The notes: generated from the letters alone by a model not told the origin. Numbered from the stretch's first letter, positions 14,779 to 24,203 are shown. The stretch: 64,000 bases of DNA from Hymenobacter sp. UV11 (GCF_004684095.1 NZ_SRII01000018.1:1-64000); one strand, 5' to 3'. Made by a program: numbers and translations.

Positions 14779-17268
14779 ATGAGCAGCAAAATTCTACCTT
14801 CCGCATCGCTTGAATCCAAGCAACCGATTTATAAGATTGAAAAGGATTGTCTTATATCTAAGAACGCAGATGTAACCGTGGCGTTTCGCCTGGAGCTACC
14901 GGAAATTTTCACGCTCTCGCGGGAAGATTACGCTCAGCTGCAACAAGCCTTTGTAAAAGCGGTGCGGCTGCTGCCTGACCACTGCGCCGTACACAAGCAA
15001 GATTGGTTTGTAGAAGATAAGTATGCACCGGGCTTTGAGACGGATAGAACGCTGCTCTCGTCGGCTTACGAGCGGCATTTCTTCGAGCGGCCTTTCCTTA
15101 ACCATTTCTGCTACCTGTTCATTACCAAAATGTCCTCTGAGCGGCCCGATTGGGGTAGCTCGTCGGGCCTGCTGGCGCGGCGTAACATCGTGCCAAAGGA
15201 TATGCTCGACAAGAAGGCAATGGAAAGCTTTTTTGACAACGTGGGCCAGTTCGTGCGGACGTTGGAAAGTGTAGGCCCGACCAACGCCCCGTATATCCGT
15301 TCCCACCGGCTCACCTCCGACGAGCTGGCCGGTACGGCTGAAAAGTCGGGGCTGCTGGAAAAGTATTTTGCCCTCAACCTGTCCGACCAGGCCCAACAAG
15401 TGGACCTGGACCTAACCAACGGATTGAAGGTCGGCCAACAGTTCTGTAATATGTTCTCGGTGGCGAATCTGGATGATTTGCCCCTGGGCGTGGAATCGGA
15501 TATTCGCTACGAGCCCCTGAGCACCGAATACACCGACTTTCCGATTTCGTTTGCTGCGCCCCTGGGGCTGCTGCTGGGTACTAGCCATATCATGAACCAA
15601 TATGTGTTCCTGGATAATACCCAAAAGACGCTCAAAACCTTTGAGCAAAAGAAAGACCGCCTGCGGTCGCTCTCGGCGTACTCACGCCAAAACGATATTA
15701 ACTACCACTTGTATCAGGAATACTTGAACGAGGCGGTAGGCGACAAGCGCCGGCCGGCGCGGGTGCATGTTAACGTCCTCACCTGGTCGGAAAGCGAAGA
15801 TGAGCTAACCGAAGTGCGCAAGCTGGTTAACGCGGCTTTTAACACTATGAACTGCAAGCCACGGCAAAACACCGTGGACATTGCCGCGCTGTATTGGGGT
15901 GGGGTGCCGGGCAATGCCGGCGACTTCCCATCAGAAGAAACCTTTTACACCTTCATTGAGCAAGCGGTGTGCTTTTGGGCGACGGAAACCAACTACCGTA
16001 GCACTGGGGCCACTAAGGGTATCAAGCTATCCGACCGCCTATCCGGTAAGCCGGTGCAAGTGGACCTGTCGGATGAGCCAATGAAGAAGCAAATCATCTT
16101 CAACCGGAACAAGTTTATCCTGGGGCCTTCGGGCTCGGGCAAGTCGTTTTTCACTAACCACATGGTTAGGCAGTATTACGAGCAAGGGGCGCACGTCCTC
16201 TTGGTCGATACGGGTAACTCGTACAAGGGCCTCTGTGAGCTGAAAGGCGGCGTGTACTTCACCTATGAAGAAGATGACCCTATCGCGTTTAATCCCTTCC
16301 TGGTGTCGGGCAAGCTGGACGTAGAAAAGAAGGAATCCATCAAAACGCTGCTACAAGCACTCTGGAAAAAGGACGATGAAACCGTGTCCCAATCGGAGTA
16401 TGTATCGCTCTCTACGGCAGTTAGCCTGTACTATGTGATGCTGGAAGAAAACGAGGCTATACGGCCAAGTTTTAACACCTTCTACGAGTTCGTGAAAGGG
16501 CCTTATTCGGAGCTACTACTAGCCGATAAGGTGCGGGAAAAGGATTTTGATATTGATAACTTCCTCTACGTGTTGAAGCCCTACTATAAGGGTGGCGAAT
16601 ACGATTACCTGCTGAACTCGCCCAAAGAACTTGACTTGGTGCAGTCACCTTTCATCGTTTTTGAGCTGGACAATATCAAGGACCATCCTATTTTGTTCCC
16701 GGTGGTTACGCTCATTATCATGGAAACCTTTATCTCTAAGATGCGCAAGCTCAAAGGGGTACGGAAAATGATACTGATTGAGGAAGCCTGGAAAGCCCTA
16801 ACTACGCCGGGGATGGCGGCATATATCAAGTACCTGTTTAAGACGGTGCGTAAGTTCTTTGGCGAAGCCATTGTAGTAACGCAAGAAGTGGACGATATTA
16901 TTGGTAATGAGATTGTTAAGGATGCTATCATTAACAACTCCGATACCAAGATTCTACTCGACCAGCGCAAGTTTATTCTGAAGTTCGACCAGATACAGGC
17001 CCTGCTCTCGCTTACAGAGAAGGAGAAGGCACTTATTCTGTCGATTAACCGGGACAATAAGCCGGAACGGGGCCGCTATACTGAGGTCTTTATCTCGCTC
17101 GGCGGTGTGGTTTCCAAGGTGTATTCCATCGAAGTATCGAAGGAAGAATATATCACCTACACCACGGAAGAATCGGAAAAGATGCGCCTGTTCGACAAAC
17201 TGAAGGTTACGGGCGATATGCCCACGGCGATTAAGCTAGTGGCGGCTGAACTGCGGGAAGGCAAATAA
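14779..17268 (+). CDS. traG: TraG VirB4-like conjugation ATPase
   Basis: An 829-aa cytoplasmic ATPase that energises assembly of the mating channel. Walker A is LGPSGSGKSFFTNH (about residue 450). The Walker B region is KMILIEEAWKAL (about 660), followed by VVTQEVDDI. The C-terminal YSIEVSKEEY region is typical of Bacteroidetes TraG. Length matches the family (about 830 aa). It lies between traF and the traI-like genes in the conserved order, ending 26 bp before the next ATG. It is complete, with no frameshift. Confidence 0.94.
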   Translation: MSSKILPSASLESKQPIYKIEKDCLISKNADVTVAFRLELPEIFTLSREDYAQLQQAFVKAVRLLPDHCAVHKQDWFVEDKYAPGFETDRTLLSSAYERHFFERPFLNHFCYLFITKMSSERPDWGSSSGLLARRNIVPKDMLDKKAMESFFDNVGQFVRTLESVGPTNAPYIRSHRLTSDELAGTAEKSGLLEKYFALNLSDQAQQVDLDLTNGLKVGQQFCNMFSVANLDDLPLGVESDIRYEPLSTEYTDFPISFAAPLGLLLGTSHIMNQYVFLDNTQKTLKTFEQKKDRLRSLSAYSRQNDINYHLYQEYLNEAVGDKRRPARVHVNVLTWSESEDELTEVRKLVNAAFNTMNCKPRQNTVDIAALYWGGVPGNAGDFPSEETFYTFIEQAVCFWATETNYRSTGATKGIKLSDRLSGKPVQVDLSDEPMKKQIIFNRNKFILGPSGSGKSFFTNHMVRQYYEQGAHVLLVDTGNSYKGLCELKGGVYFTYEEDDPIAFNPFLVSGKLDVEKKESIKTLLQALWKKDDETVSQSEYVSLSTAVSLYYVMLEENEAIRPSFNTFYEFVKGPYSELLLADKVREKDFDIDNFLYVLKPYYKGGEYDYLLNSPKELDLVQSPFIVFELDNIKDHPILFPVVTLIIMETFISKMRKLKGVRKMILIEEAWKALTTPGMAAYIKYLFKTVRKFFGEAIVVTQEVDDIIGNEIVKDAIINNSDTKILLDQRKFILKFDQIQALLSLTEKEKALILSINRDNKPERGRYTEVFISLGGVVSKVYSIEVSKEEYITYTTEESEKMRLFDKLKVTGDMPTAIKLVAAELREGK

Positions 17269-17294
17269 TCAATTTGAACAAAAGGGAAAAAATC

Positions 17295-17960
17295 ATGAAA
17301 ACTACCTTGCTTATGAACCCGAAAGTAGGATTGCTTAGCCTGGCGCTGCTGGGCCTCACCGTGTCGCGGGCTTCGGCTCAGCTCGTGGTAACTGCCCCGG
17401 TACTGGAAGTACAAGGTGGGGTGCAAACCGGCCTGCAAAACACTATGAAAGTGCTGTCGTCGGCCGCTAACAAGTTGGTCGCCTCGGGCGTGAAGGAGCA
17501 AGAGCTTACCAAGATGTTTTCGGAGAAGAATATGCTCATGGCCAAGACCTGGTACGATGGCCTGTTGTCGGTCAGCTCGGCCGTGCGGGACTACCGGCGT
17601 GTGCGCAACATCTTTTCTAAGCAAACGCAAATCATCTCGCGCTACTCGTCGGCTATCGAGGTGCTGCGCCAGTCGCCCTATATCTCGCCCACGCAGCTAT
17701 CGAGTATGACAACGGTGTACGGCAAGATGCTGCTGGAAAGCTCCAACACCATTGCCGACTTGCAAACGATTGTCAGCCCGGCTATGCTAAAAATGACGGA
17801 CGCGGAACGCATGAAGTTCATCGACCAACTGGACGCGAAGATTACCGACCAATCGCAGCTGCTCAACTACTTCACCGACCGAAACCTCATGATGGTTCGC
17901 ACAGCCAAGGAGAACGCCAACGATTTGGGCGCTCTTAAATCATTCATGGCTACTAAGTAG
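17295..17960 (+). CDS. TraI-like (VirB5/TrbJ-type) periplasmic transfer protein, copy 1
   Basis: A 221-aa protein with a signal peptide ending near ASA-Q (LALLGLTVSRASAQ), then a helical body typical of TraI/TrbJ-like minor pilus proteins. Motifs shared with the next gene include WYDGLLSVSSAVRDYRRV and KMTDAERMKFID. The ATG at 17295 is preferred. The region just before it carries a dispersed GAACAAAAGGGAAAAAA motif (17276-17292). Tandem with a diverged paralogue 32 bp downstream. Confidence 0.8.
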   Translation: MKTTLLMNPKVGLLSLALLGLTVSRASAQLVVTAPVLEVQGGVQTGLQNTMKVLSSAANKLVASGVKEQELTKMFSEKNMLMAKTWYDGLLSVSSAVRDYRRVRNIFSKQTQIISRYSSAIEVLRQSPYISPTQLSSMTTVYGKMLLESSNTIADLQTIVSPAMLKMTDAERMKFIDQLDAKITDQSQLLNYFTDRNLMMVRTAKENANDLGALKSFMATK

Positions 17961-17992
17961 GGTAGGGGCCGGAACCTTTAATCTCAATCAGC

Positions 17993-18637
17993 ATGAAAAC
18001 GACCAAATTCTTTGCGCTGGCCTTCGCCCTTGGTGCTCACCAAGCATACGCTCAACTGCCCGCCGTTATTTCAGCTCCCATATCTGAGAAGATTTCGCGC
18101 AAGCAGATTACCCACCAAACTGTCTCCGGCACCTTGCTAGCGCAGGGTAAAGCCCTCGCGGGGGACATGACGGCAGTAAGCGGCCAGATTAAGGGCGTGG
18201 TAGACAAAACCCAACAAATGCACGACCAATGGTATAGCAGCTTGCTTTCCATCAGTGCCGGCGTTCGGGGCTATCGGCGGGTGCAGGAAATTTACAACCA
18301 CCAAACGAGCATGATTTCCTTGTACGGTTCGGCCCTTTCCGAACTGCGCCAAAAGGGGCTTTCCTCCAATCAGCTTGCCGGGGCAACCAATGTCTATCAG
18401 GGGATGCTCTCGGAAAACGTAGAACTGATTGGGGAGCTGATTGGGGTAATGAGCGCCGGCAAAGCCAAAATGACGGACCCGGAGCGCATCGAGTTCATCA
18501 ACAACATTGCTGACAAGATGGGTAGCCAGCATGACTTGATGAACTACTATACCAACAAGTGCCGCGCCGTGGCAACCCTGCAAGCTCAGGCTGCCAAAGA
18601 CCGCGCTTCTATGCTCTCCTTCCTGGGGGGCAAATAA
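17993..18637 (+). CDS. TraI-like (VirB5/TrbJ-type) periplasmic transfer protein, copy 2
   Basis: A 214-aa protein with a signal peptide (MKTTKFFALAFALGAHQAYAQ) and a helical body. It is clearly homologous to the preceding gene: WYSSLLSISAGVRGYRRV and KMTDPERIEFINNIADK align with copy 1. CTnDOT-type elements usually carry one traI here, so this is a tandem duplication that has diverged, perhaps giving two different tip subunits. The ATG at 17993 fits the signal peptide. Confidence 0.78.
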   Translation: MKTTKFFALAFALGAHQAYAQLPAVISAPISEKISRKQITHQTVSGTLLAQGKALAGDMTAVSGQIKGVVDKTQQMHDQWYSSLLSISAGVRGYRRVQEIYNHQTSMISLYGSALSELRQKGLSSNQLAGATNVYQGMLSENVELIGELIGVMSAGKAKMTDPERIEFINNIADKMGSQHDLMNYYTNKCRAVATLQAQAAKDRASMLSFLGGK

Positions 18638-18682
18638 CCTTTTCCTCGGCTGGTCCTACCGGCTCCACACTGCCAAAACCTT

Positions 18683-19114
18683 ATGAAAAGCTCCTCGTTT
18701 CTGGCCGTTTTACTCGGCCTAACTGCCTGCGGTACGCCCGCCAAGCCCGACCCTCGCGTTGCTGAAATTCAAGCGCAGCATCAGCAGATTGTGTTGGCTC
18801 AGAAAGAATCTGCCGCCCAATCAAAGAACGCAGAGCTAGTACGCCTGGGCCGGCCGGCCGAAGCGGAAAAGCGGTTTTCGGACATAATGCGGGAAAGCCA
18901 GTCGAACCTAGCCAGCCTGGCGCAACTGGACCCGGCTAAGTCACAAGACCCGGCGCAAGTCTCGCTGGTGGGTACGGCGGCTACCAAAGAAGCGGAGCTA
19001 CTGAAGGCAGCCAAGGCGACTGTTACCTACAACCAGTACATCATCACCACGGCCGAAAAGCGAGCCCGCACGATGGATAGCCTCAACCAAGTTATCAACG
19101 GAGCAAAGAAATAA
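18683..19114 (+). CDS. Lipoprotein of the tra operon
   Basis: A 143-aa protein with a type II signal peptide (SFLAVLLGLTACGT; lipobox LTAC, C16 lipidated), then a Gln/Ala/Lys-rich helical, probably coiled-coil body. It lies between the traI-like pair and traJ with short gaps (45 and 4 bp). Possible roles are entry exclusion or a channel accessory lipoprotein of the VirB7 kind, but it is longer than VirB7. Role inferred from position only. Confidence 0.7.
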   Translation: MKSSSFLAVLLGLTACGTPAKPDPRVAEIQAQHQQIVLAQKESAAQSKNAELVRLGRPAEAEKRFSDIMRESQSNLASLAQLDPAKSQDPAQVSLVGTAATKEAELLKAAKATVTYNQYIITTAEKRARTMDSLNQVINGAKK

Positions 19115-19118
19115 GCAT

Positions 19119-20288
19119 ATGGACATGAATACAATCGTCGCGCAAATGGACGCGATGGAAAAAATGCTCGACGGTCTGTATGACAACTCTATGCCGTTGG
19201 TCGCTCAGTTCACCAACCTTGGCCGGGCTATCGGTGGGGTAGGGGCGCTTATCTACATCAGCGTAAAGGTTTGGGGGCACATTGCGCGGGCTGAACCTGT
19301 CGATGTATTCCCGTTACTGCGGCCCTTCCTGATTGGCTTGTGTATCCTGCTCTTTCCGCAAGTCTGCGGGAGCCTGCGCGGCATTACTAAGGTCATTTCA
19401 CATAGCACTGACTCTATCCGTACCAACGAATCGGCCCGGATTGACGCGCTGCAAGCGCAGAAAAAAGCTATCCTGGATTCTCGGCCCGAAAACAAGTATT
19501 TCGCTACTAACGAGGCTTACGAGCAACGTCTGAAAGACCTGGAAGGCATTACGAATGTGGGCGACCGCATGAGCCTAAGCTTCGACAAGCTGAAATACGA
19601 TGTAAACCAGAATTTTCGGGAGTGGATGAAGAACACCCTCGAACTGTTCCATGTCGCCGCCCGCCTGCTGATTAGTGTGCTGGCTACCTTCCTGCTCATA
19701 ATCCTTTCCGTCCTCGGCCCGATAACCTTTGGTCTTGCCATTTTTCCGGGCTTTGGTGCCGGCATTACTAAGTGGCTAGGCAACTTCATTACGATTTCGC
19801 TGTGGGTGCCGGTGGCTAACATTTTCGCTACCATTATGAACACCTTTCAGATTCAAATGCTGCAAGGTGACATCGACCGGCTGAACTCGGGCGCTGGGGT
19901 AGATTCTGCCGATTTCGGCTACTTGGTATTCCTCTGCATTGCTATTGCGGGCTACCTGATTATCCCCAAGGTTACTGAGCTGCTGATTGCAGCCAGTGGC
20001 GCGGGGCAAGTAGCTAGTGCCTTCGTAGGTGCAGCAACGGGTGCTGCGGCCGGTGCGGGTGCTGCGGCCGGTATGGCTGGCCGGGCGGGTGCTGCTGGTG
20101 CGTCAAGTGCGGCCAACGGCGTAGGTAATGCCGCGCATGGCCTCGGGGCTGGTGTCGGCTTTGGTCAGGCTGCGCTCGGCTGGGGCGGCAATAAAAATAT
20201 GTCGCGGGGCGAACAAGCAGGCCACCGGGCCGGCACGGCGCTTCGTGAAAAGGTTGGGGGCTACTTCGGCCGTAACAACAATTCCTAA
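19119..20288 (+). CDS. traJ: TraJ VirB6-like polytopic channel protein
   Basis: A 389-aa inner-membrane protein with several hydrophobic segments (about residues 40-60, 68-85, 180-230, 270-295), and a central hydrophilic loop (about 90-170). The Ala/Gly-rich C-terminal tail (from about 305) contains many AAG/GAG repeats. Topology and operon position match TraJ of Bacteroidetes conjugative elements, the VirB6-like translocation pore. It starts 4 bp after the lipoprotein gene. Confidence 0.85.
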   Translation: MDMNTIVAQMDAMEKMLDGLYDNSMPLVAQFTNLGRAIGGVGALIYISVKVWGHIARAEPVDVFPLLRPFLIGLCILLFPQVCGSLRGITKVISHSTDSIRTNESARIDALQAQKKAILDSRPENKYFATNEAYEQRLKDLEGITNVGDRMSLSFDKLKYDVNQNFREWMKNTLELFHVAARLLISVLATFLLIILSVLGPITFGLAIFPGFGAGITKWLGNFITISLWVPVANIFATIMNTFQIQMLQGDIDRLNSGAGVDSADFGYLVFLCIAIAGYLIIPKVTELLIAASGAGQVASAFVGAATGAAAGAGAAAGMAGRAGAAGASSAANGVGNAAHGLGAGVGFGQAALGWGGNKNMSRGEQAGHRAGTALREKVGGYFGRNNNS

Positions 20289-20334
20289 TCAATAAGGACC
20301 GGGTACTTACTACCTACCACTAGCACATACGACC

Positions 20335-20949
20335 ATGTTTGATTCCCTCAAAACCATTGATTCAGGCTTTAAGCAGGTAAAAACCCTGGCTATCATTTTC
20401 ATTGTCTCCTGCTTGATTCTAGCCATTACCGTAGCCTACTTCTCTTTTCAGAACTCAGCTGCTGCGGCCAATCGCATTTACGTGCTAGAAGGTGGGCAAC
20501 TGCTCACGGCCGGTGCTCGGGATGCTCGGTCAGACCGGCCGGTTGAAGCTCGCGCCCACGTTAAGCAGTTCCACGAGGATTTTTTCACGTTGGACCCCGA
20601 CCAAAAAGCCATTGATGGCAACATCAATAAGTCCCTGTACTTGGCTGATAACTCGGCTAAGCGGGAATATGAAAATCTGAAAGAGAAGGGTTTTTACAAC
20701 GATTTGATAGCCGCTAACATCAGCATGGAAATAACGGTGGATAGTGTGGTATTGAGCAAAAACCGGCCTTTCTCGGCTCGTACCTATGCCCATCAGCGCC
20801 TCATCCGGGCCACGTCTATTACCAACCGTGACTTGGTATCAGATTGCACCCTACGGGACGTGACGCGCTCAGAAAACAACCCTCACGGCTTCATGATGGA
20901 GAACTGGCGGGTACTGCAAAACAATACGCTTTCCACTATCCCCCGCTAA
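20335..20949 (+). CDS. traK: TraK VirB8-like protein
   Basis: A 204-aa protein with one N-terminal membrane helix (about residues 18-40: LAIIFIVSCLILAITVAYF) and a periplasmic NTF2-like domain. Family-like segments include EGGQLLTA, then HVKQFHEDFFTLDPD and NINKSLYLAD, the usual TraK pattern. VirB8-like proteins organise the inner part of the channel. Next gene traM starts 5 bp after the stop. Confidence 0.9.
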   Translation: MFDSLKTIDSGFKQVKTLAIIFIVSCLILAITVAYFSFQNSAAAANRIYVLEGGQLLTAGARDARSDRPVEARAHVKQFHEDFFTLDPDQKAIDGNINKSLYLADNSAKREYENLKEKGFYNDLIAANISMEITVDSVVLSKNRPFSARTYAHQRLIRATSITNRDLVSDCTLRDVTRSENNPHGFMMENWRVLQNNTLSTIPR

Positions 20950-20954
20950 TCGTT

Positions 20955-22145
20955 ATGGCTACTCCCACCACCACCAAAGACGCGCAATTTTACCGGACGC
21001 GCAAGATGGCCACCTTCATACCCATTGTAGGGGTGCCCTTTATGGCTGCAATGTTCTGGCTCGGGGACGGGGGCAAGGGCGCGGCGGCAGCCGGCGCTGC
21101 ACCTGCACAAGCTGGTATCAACATGGACTTGCCTAAAGCCGGCAATTCCACCATTACGAGTAGCAAGCTGGCGGCGTACTCCGCGCCGGTAGATTCATTG
21201 CGTAACCGTGACTTAGTGAATGGTAGGGTTGACACGGCTAAAGCTGGGGGCCTGGCCACTGGCGTTGCGGCCGACGGTAAGCCAGCCACGGCGACGAGCG
21301 ACGAGGCGGTACTAGCAGCTCAAAAGCAACTAGCCGCGGTGCAAGCTGCTCAGCAGTCGAACGGGCAAGTAACTACTAGCTCTGGCTCGGCCCTCTCGCC
21401 GGAACAGCAAATGGAATTGATGCGGGCTCAGCATCAGCGCGAGTTGGACGAGGCCCGGACACAAGCCAGCCTGGAACGTATCAATGCTGCTTCGATGGCC
21501 ACGGCCAGTGCCGGCGGCGCGGCGGTCACGGTAACTAAGCCAGCTGTAACCAAGAAGAAACCTAGCACTAAGGCTATCATCGTAGATGATGATGCTATTG
21601 TGTCGCATTTGGGCTCTAACGGCACTGGTAAGAAGCGCACGGCCTCTTTTCAAGGTATAGATGATGGCAGCTCGTCGAGCATGGATGCTAATACGCTGCC
21701 GGCTGTCATTCACGAGTCGCAGGAAGTAGTAAGCGGCTCCCTGGTAAAAATGCGCCTCACCGATGCGGCCGTGGTCAATGGCCACAAGCTAGCGGCTAAC
21801 ACCTTCATCTACGGCAAGTGTGCTTTGGCCGGGGAACGCCTCACTATCACTATCGAAACGCTTAAATCGGGCGGCAACATCTTTCCCGCCTCGTTGGAAG
21901 TGTACGACGTGGACGGACTGGAAGGCTTGCACATACCGGGTGCTATCACGCGGGACGCCTCGAAGCAAGCAGGGGCTGACGCTATGGGCGCGGCCGATAT
22001 GATGACAATGAGCGGTGACCCAACCACGGCGGCGGCGGGTGTAGCGGTAAACGCGGTAAAGAGCTTGGGCCAAAAGAAGATTCGCCTGGTCAAAGTGCGG
22101 CTGAAAGCCGGCTACAACATCATGCTTAAAGTCGATAAAGAATAA
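20955..22145 (+). CDS. traM: TraM VirB10-like protein
   Basis: A 396-aa protein with one membrane helix near residues 17-35 (MATFIPIVGVPFMAAMFWL), a long Ala/Thr/Gln linker, and a C-terminal beta-rich domain (ESQEVVSGSLVKMRL, then NTFIYGKCALAGERLTI and LEVYDVDGLEGLHIPG) that matches Bacteroidetes TraM. VirB10-like subunits bridge inner and outer membranes. The ATG at 20955 is chosen; the frame extends upstream only by overlapping traK. 11 bp before traN. Confidence 0.9.
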   Translation: MATPTTTKDAQFYRTRKMATFIPIVGVPFMAAMFWLGDGGKGAAAAGAAPAQAGINMDLPKAGNSTITSSKLAAYSAPVDSLRNRDLVNGRVDTAKAGGLATGVAADGKPATATSDEAVLAAQKQLAAVQAAQQSNGQVTTSSGSALSPEQQMELMRAQHQRELDEARTQASLERINAASMATASAGGAAVTVTKPAVTKKKPSTKAIIVDDDAIVSHLGSNGTGKKRTASFQGIDDGSSSSMDANTLPAVIHESQEVVSGSLVKMRLTDAAVVNGHKLAANTFIYGKCALAGERLTITIETLKSGGNIFPASLEVYDVDGLEGLHIPGAITRDASKQAGADAMGAADMMTMSGDPTTAAAGVAVNAVKSLGQKKIRLVKVRLKAGYNIMLKVDKE

Positions 22146-22156
22146 TCATCCTGTAT

Positions 22157-23329
22157 ATGAAAATCACGCCCACCCTGGCCTTGGCCCTTGCTTTTACTGC
22201 CCTCCGGCCCACTGGCGCGGTCGCGCAGAAGCCGGCCGCGCAGACGATGGCCAATACCACTGCCGCAAGCAAGTTGGCCACTGTTAACCTTTTTGTCAGC
22301 GACGTAAAAACTACCCACCTCGTCTTTCCTCAGCCGGTTACTTATGTTGACTTGGGTAGCTCTGGTATCATCGCGGCAAAAGCCACCGGCTCAGAGAATA
22401 TTGTGCGCGTGAAAGCGGCCACTTCGGGTTTTGGCGAAACCAACATGACGGTACTAACTGCTGGGGGCAAGCTCTACACGTTCGTAGTGAACTATCAGCG
22501 TAGCCCGAAAATGCTAGGTATCGACCTGGGCGGGCTCAACGACGCGGGGGAGCCAACCAAGCTGCCCACTACGCCACTATATGTGAGCGACCAAAAAACT
22601 AGCCACTTGGTTTTTCCCTTTCCGGTTACTTACGTGGACTTAGGTAATCCTGGCATCATCGCCTCGAAAGCTACCGGCGCGGAAAATATCGTGCGCGTGA
22701 AAGCAGCTAGTAGTACGTTCCCCGAAGCTAACATGACGGTGCTAACCTCGGGCGGCAAGCTGTATATGTTCCTGGTGAGCTATCAGCACGACCCCAAGGT
22801 GCTCAGCCTGGATATGGGCGCTGCGGCCGGTGAAGGGAGCGGAGAAGCTACGGCCTCGACGGGCGGCGCTATCCTCTCGAACTCGCCCATCCCACAAGGA
22901 AGCCTGGATGCTTACTCGGTTGAAGCCCTCTCGCGGGGCGGAACATCGGCCAGCGAAAGCGCCAATCAACTTAGCCTGCGCTCCGGGGCGGTGGGCTACC
23001 GGCAAGAAACGCTGTTTTTTCCCCTGCACATCGCCAATAAGTCGAACGTGACTTATGATGTGGATTTTGTAAAATTCTACATTCAGGATAAGCAGGTAGC
23101 CAAGCGCACGGCCGAACAAGCCATTGAGATTAACCCAATTTATGTGTTCAATGGGGCGAAGAAAAAGATAGATGCCAAGGGTACTTTGGAGCAAGTATAT
23201 ATCTTTAAGAAGTTCACTATCCCCGAACAAAAGCAACTGATAATTGAGTTGTACGAAAAAGGGGGTGGACGTAATATCAAGCTAAAGCTCAGCAATTCAG
23301 ACCTGCTTAAAGCTAAGACGTTCAAGTAA
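22157..23329 (+). CDS. traN: TraN VirB9-like protein with a duplicated N-terminal domain
   Basis: A 390-aa periplasmic/outer-membrane channel protein (DUF4138/TraN type) with a signal peptide ending near AVA-Q24. Residues 45-124 and 141-220 are two very similar copies of the VirB9-type N-terminal domain: SDVKTTHLVFPQPVTYVDLG against SDQKTSHLVFPFPVTYVDLG, both with ENIVRVKAA, NMTVLT and GGKLY. The C-terminal part (residues about 260-390: KSNVTYDVDFVKFYI, then NPIYVFNG and LIIELYEKGGGR) is the normal TraN C-domain. The usual protein has a single N-domain, so this duplication is unusual. Last core gene of the tra operon. Confidence 0.9.
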   Translation: MKITPTLALALAFTALRPTGAVAQKPAAQTMANTTAASKLATVNLFVSDVKTTHLVFPQPVTYVDLGSSGIIAAKATGSENIVRVKAATSGFGETNMTVLTAGGKLYTFVVNYQRSPKMLGIDLGGLNDAGEPTKLPTTPLYVSDQKTSHLVFPFPVTYVDLGNPGIIASKATGAENIVRVKAASSTFPEANMTVLTSGGKLYMFLVSYQHDPKVLSLDMGAAAGEGSGEATASTGGAILSNSPIPQGSLDAYSVEALSRGGTSASESANQLSLRSGAVGYRQETLFFPLHIANKSNVTYDVDFVKFYIQDKQVAKRTAEQAIEINPIYVFNGAKKKIDAKGTLEQVYIFKKFTIPEQKQLIIELYEKGGGRNIKLKLSNSDLLKAKTFK

Positions 23330-23379
23330 GTGCCTCCGGTTAGTTGGTTTCATCTTTTCACTTAATCGCTTCCCTGGCC

Positions 23380-23667
23380 ATGAATAGTCCCCAAACGTCC
23401 CTCTTGGCAGCCGTTAAGGCTTCGCTGTTTGAGAAGCCTACCCCGAACTACGCTCTGGTGGCCATGCTGGCGCTAATCGGTGGGGCCACGTTCGTTTTTG
23501 GGAGCAACATGGTGCCTGGCATTGCTACGCACGTCGTCATGCTGCTAACGATGCTGGCCGCGTCGCGCATCTTTAGCCCTCGGCTGCTGCGCTCGTTCTG
23601 GTACGTGGCCGTGGGCTTAATTGCCTTTGTGCTGGTGCTCGACGTGGCCATTGTGGTAGCCGCGTAG
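23380..23667 (+). CDS. Small polytopic membrane protein
   Basis: A 95-aa protein with three predicted membrane helices (about residues 23-40, 45-62, 70-93). The ATG at 23380 follows traN by 50 bp and gives a short cytoplasmic N-terminus (MNSPQTSLLAAVKASLFEKP). It ends the plus-strand tra operon before a hairpin and terminator. A role in surface/entry exclusion or channel assembly is possible but not shown. Confidence 0.6.
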   Translation: MNSPQTSLLAAVKASLFEKPTPNYALVAMLALIGGATFVFGSNMVPGIATHVVMLLTMLAASRIFSPRLLRSFWYVAVGLIAFVLVLDVAIVVAA

Positions 23668-23679
23668 TTGGAAGCGTAG

Positions 23680-23722
23680 CACGCCTGCAGTTGCGAAGCG
23701 GAGCGGAGCATCAGCAGGCGTG
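23680..23722. repeat. REP-like hairpin, copy 1 (conserved loop, variable stem)
   Basis: 9-bp arms CACGCCTGC and GCAGGCGTG (23680-23688/23714-23722) enclose a 25-base loop containing GCGAAGCGGAGCGGAGC. A second copy at 61135-61177 has the same loop apart from one base, but a different stem whose changes keep pairing. Confidence 0.7.
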
Positions 23723-23756
23723 CGAAGCGCAGAACGGTTTTCTTTCCAAAACAGAA

Positions 23757-23791
23757 AAAGGCCCCGCTACACTAGCAGGGCCTTTCTTTTT
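23757..23791. terminator. Bidirectional terminator after the tra operon
   Basis: A 12-bp stem with one mismatch (23757-23768 with 23774-23785) flanked by A-rich and T-rich tracts on the two sides. It separates the end of the tra operon from the convergent lipoprotein gene ending at 23814. A TTTTTGCAATTGCAAAA palindrome (23787-23803) overlaps its right side. Confidence 0.75.
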
Positions 23792-23813
23792 GCAATTGCA
23801 AAAGCGGGTGAAC

Positions 23814-24203
23814 CTACGGAATCAAATAGCTGGCTACCGGCTGCGGGTTGGGGCCAGTGCCGGATTTGGTATCGACTGCTTTTCCATCGAGCTGTATAAC
23901 GCAAGTCACGCTGGCCGTGGCATCGCCCCCTGCGGGGAAAGCGCCGCAACTCACCACGTCGGCCGACTTCATGGTACGCTTGAACGAATAGGTCTTGGGC
24001 AACGGTACGTTTTCCTCGGTAATCAGTGTGCCGGTGGCATCGCGGTAGATGATGCGGGCCTGGGCATAGTTCACGGCCGTAACATTATAAGTTACCTGGT
24101 ATTCCTTGGGGCTGGTGCTTGGGGTAGGGTTGTCATCACCGGATTTGGAGCAACTGCCGGCGAGAAGTGGTAAGAGTAATAGGGTAAGCAGGCGCTTCTT
24201 CAT
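23814..24203 (-). CDS. Small lipoprotein
   Basis: A 129-aa protein with a lipoprotein signal peptide (MKKRLLTLLLLPLLAGSCSKSGDD; lipobox AGSC), a short Pro/Ser/Thr linker, and a compact beta-rich domain with two later cysteines (VVSCGAF and SVTCVIQL) that could form a disulphide. The ATG at 24203 fits the signal peptide. It is a monocistronic gene in the cargo region. Function unknown; it resembles the many small beta-sandwich lipoproteins of Cytophagales. Confidence 0.65.
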   Translation of the reverse strand: MKKRLLTLLLLPLLAGSCSKSGDDNPTPSTSPKEYQVTYNVTAVNYAQARIIYRDATGTLITEENVPLPKTYSFKRTMKSADVVSCGAFPAGGDATASVTCVIQLDGKAVDTKSGTGPNPQPVASYLIP

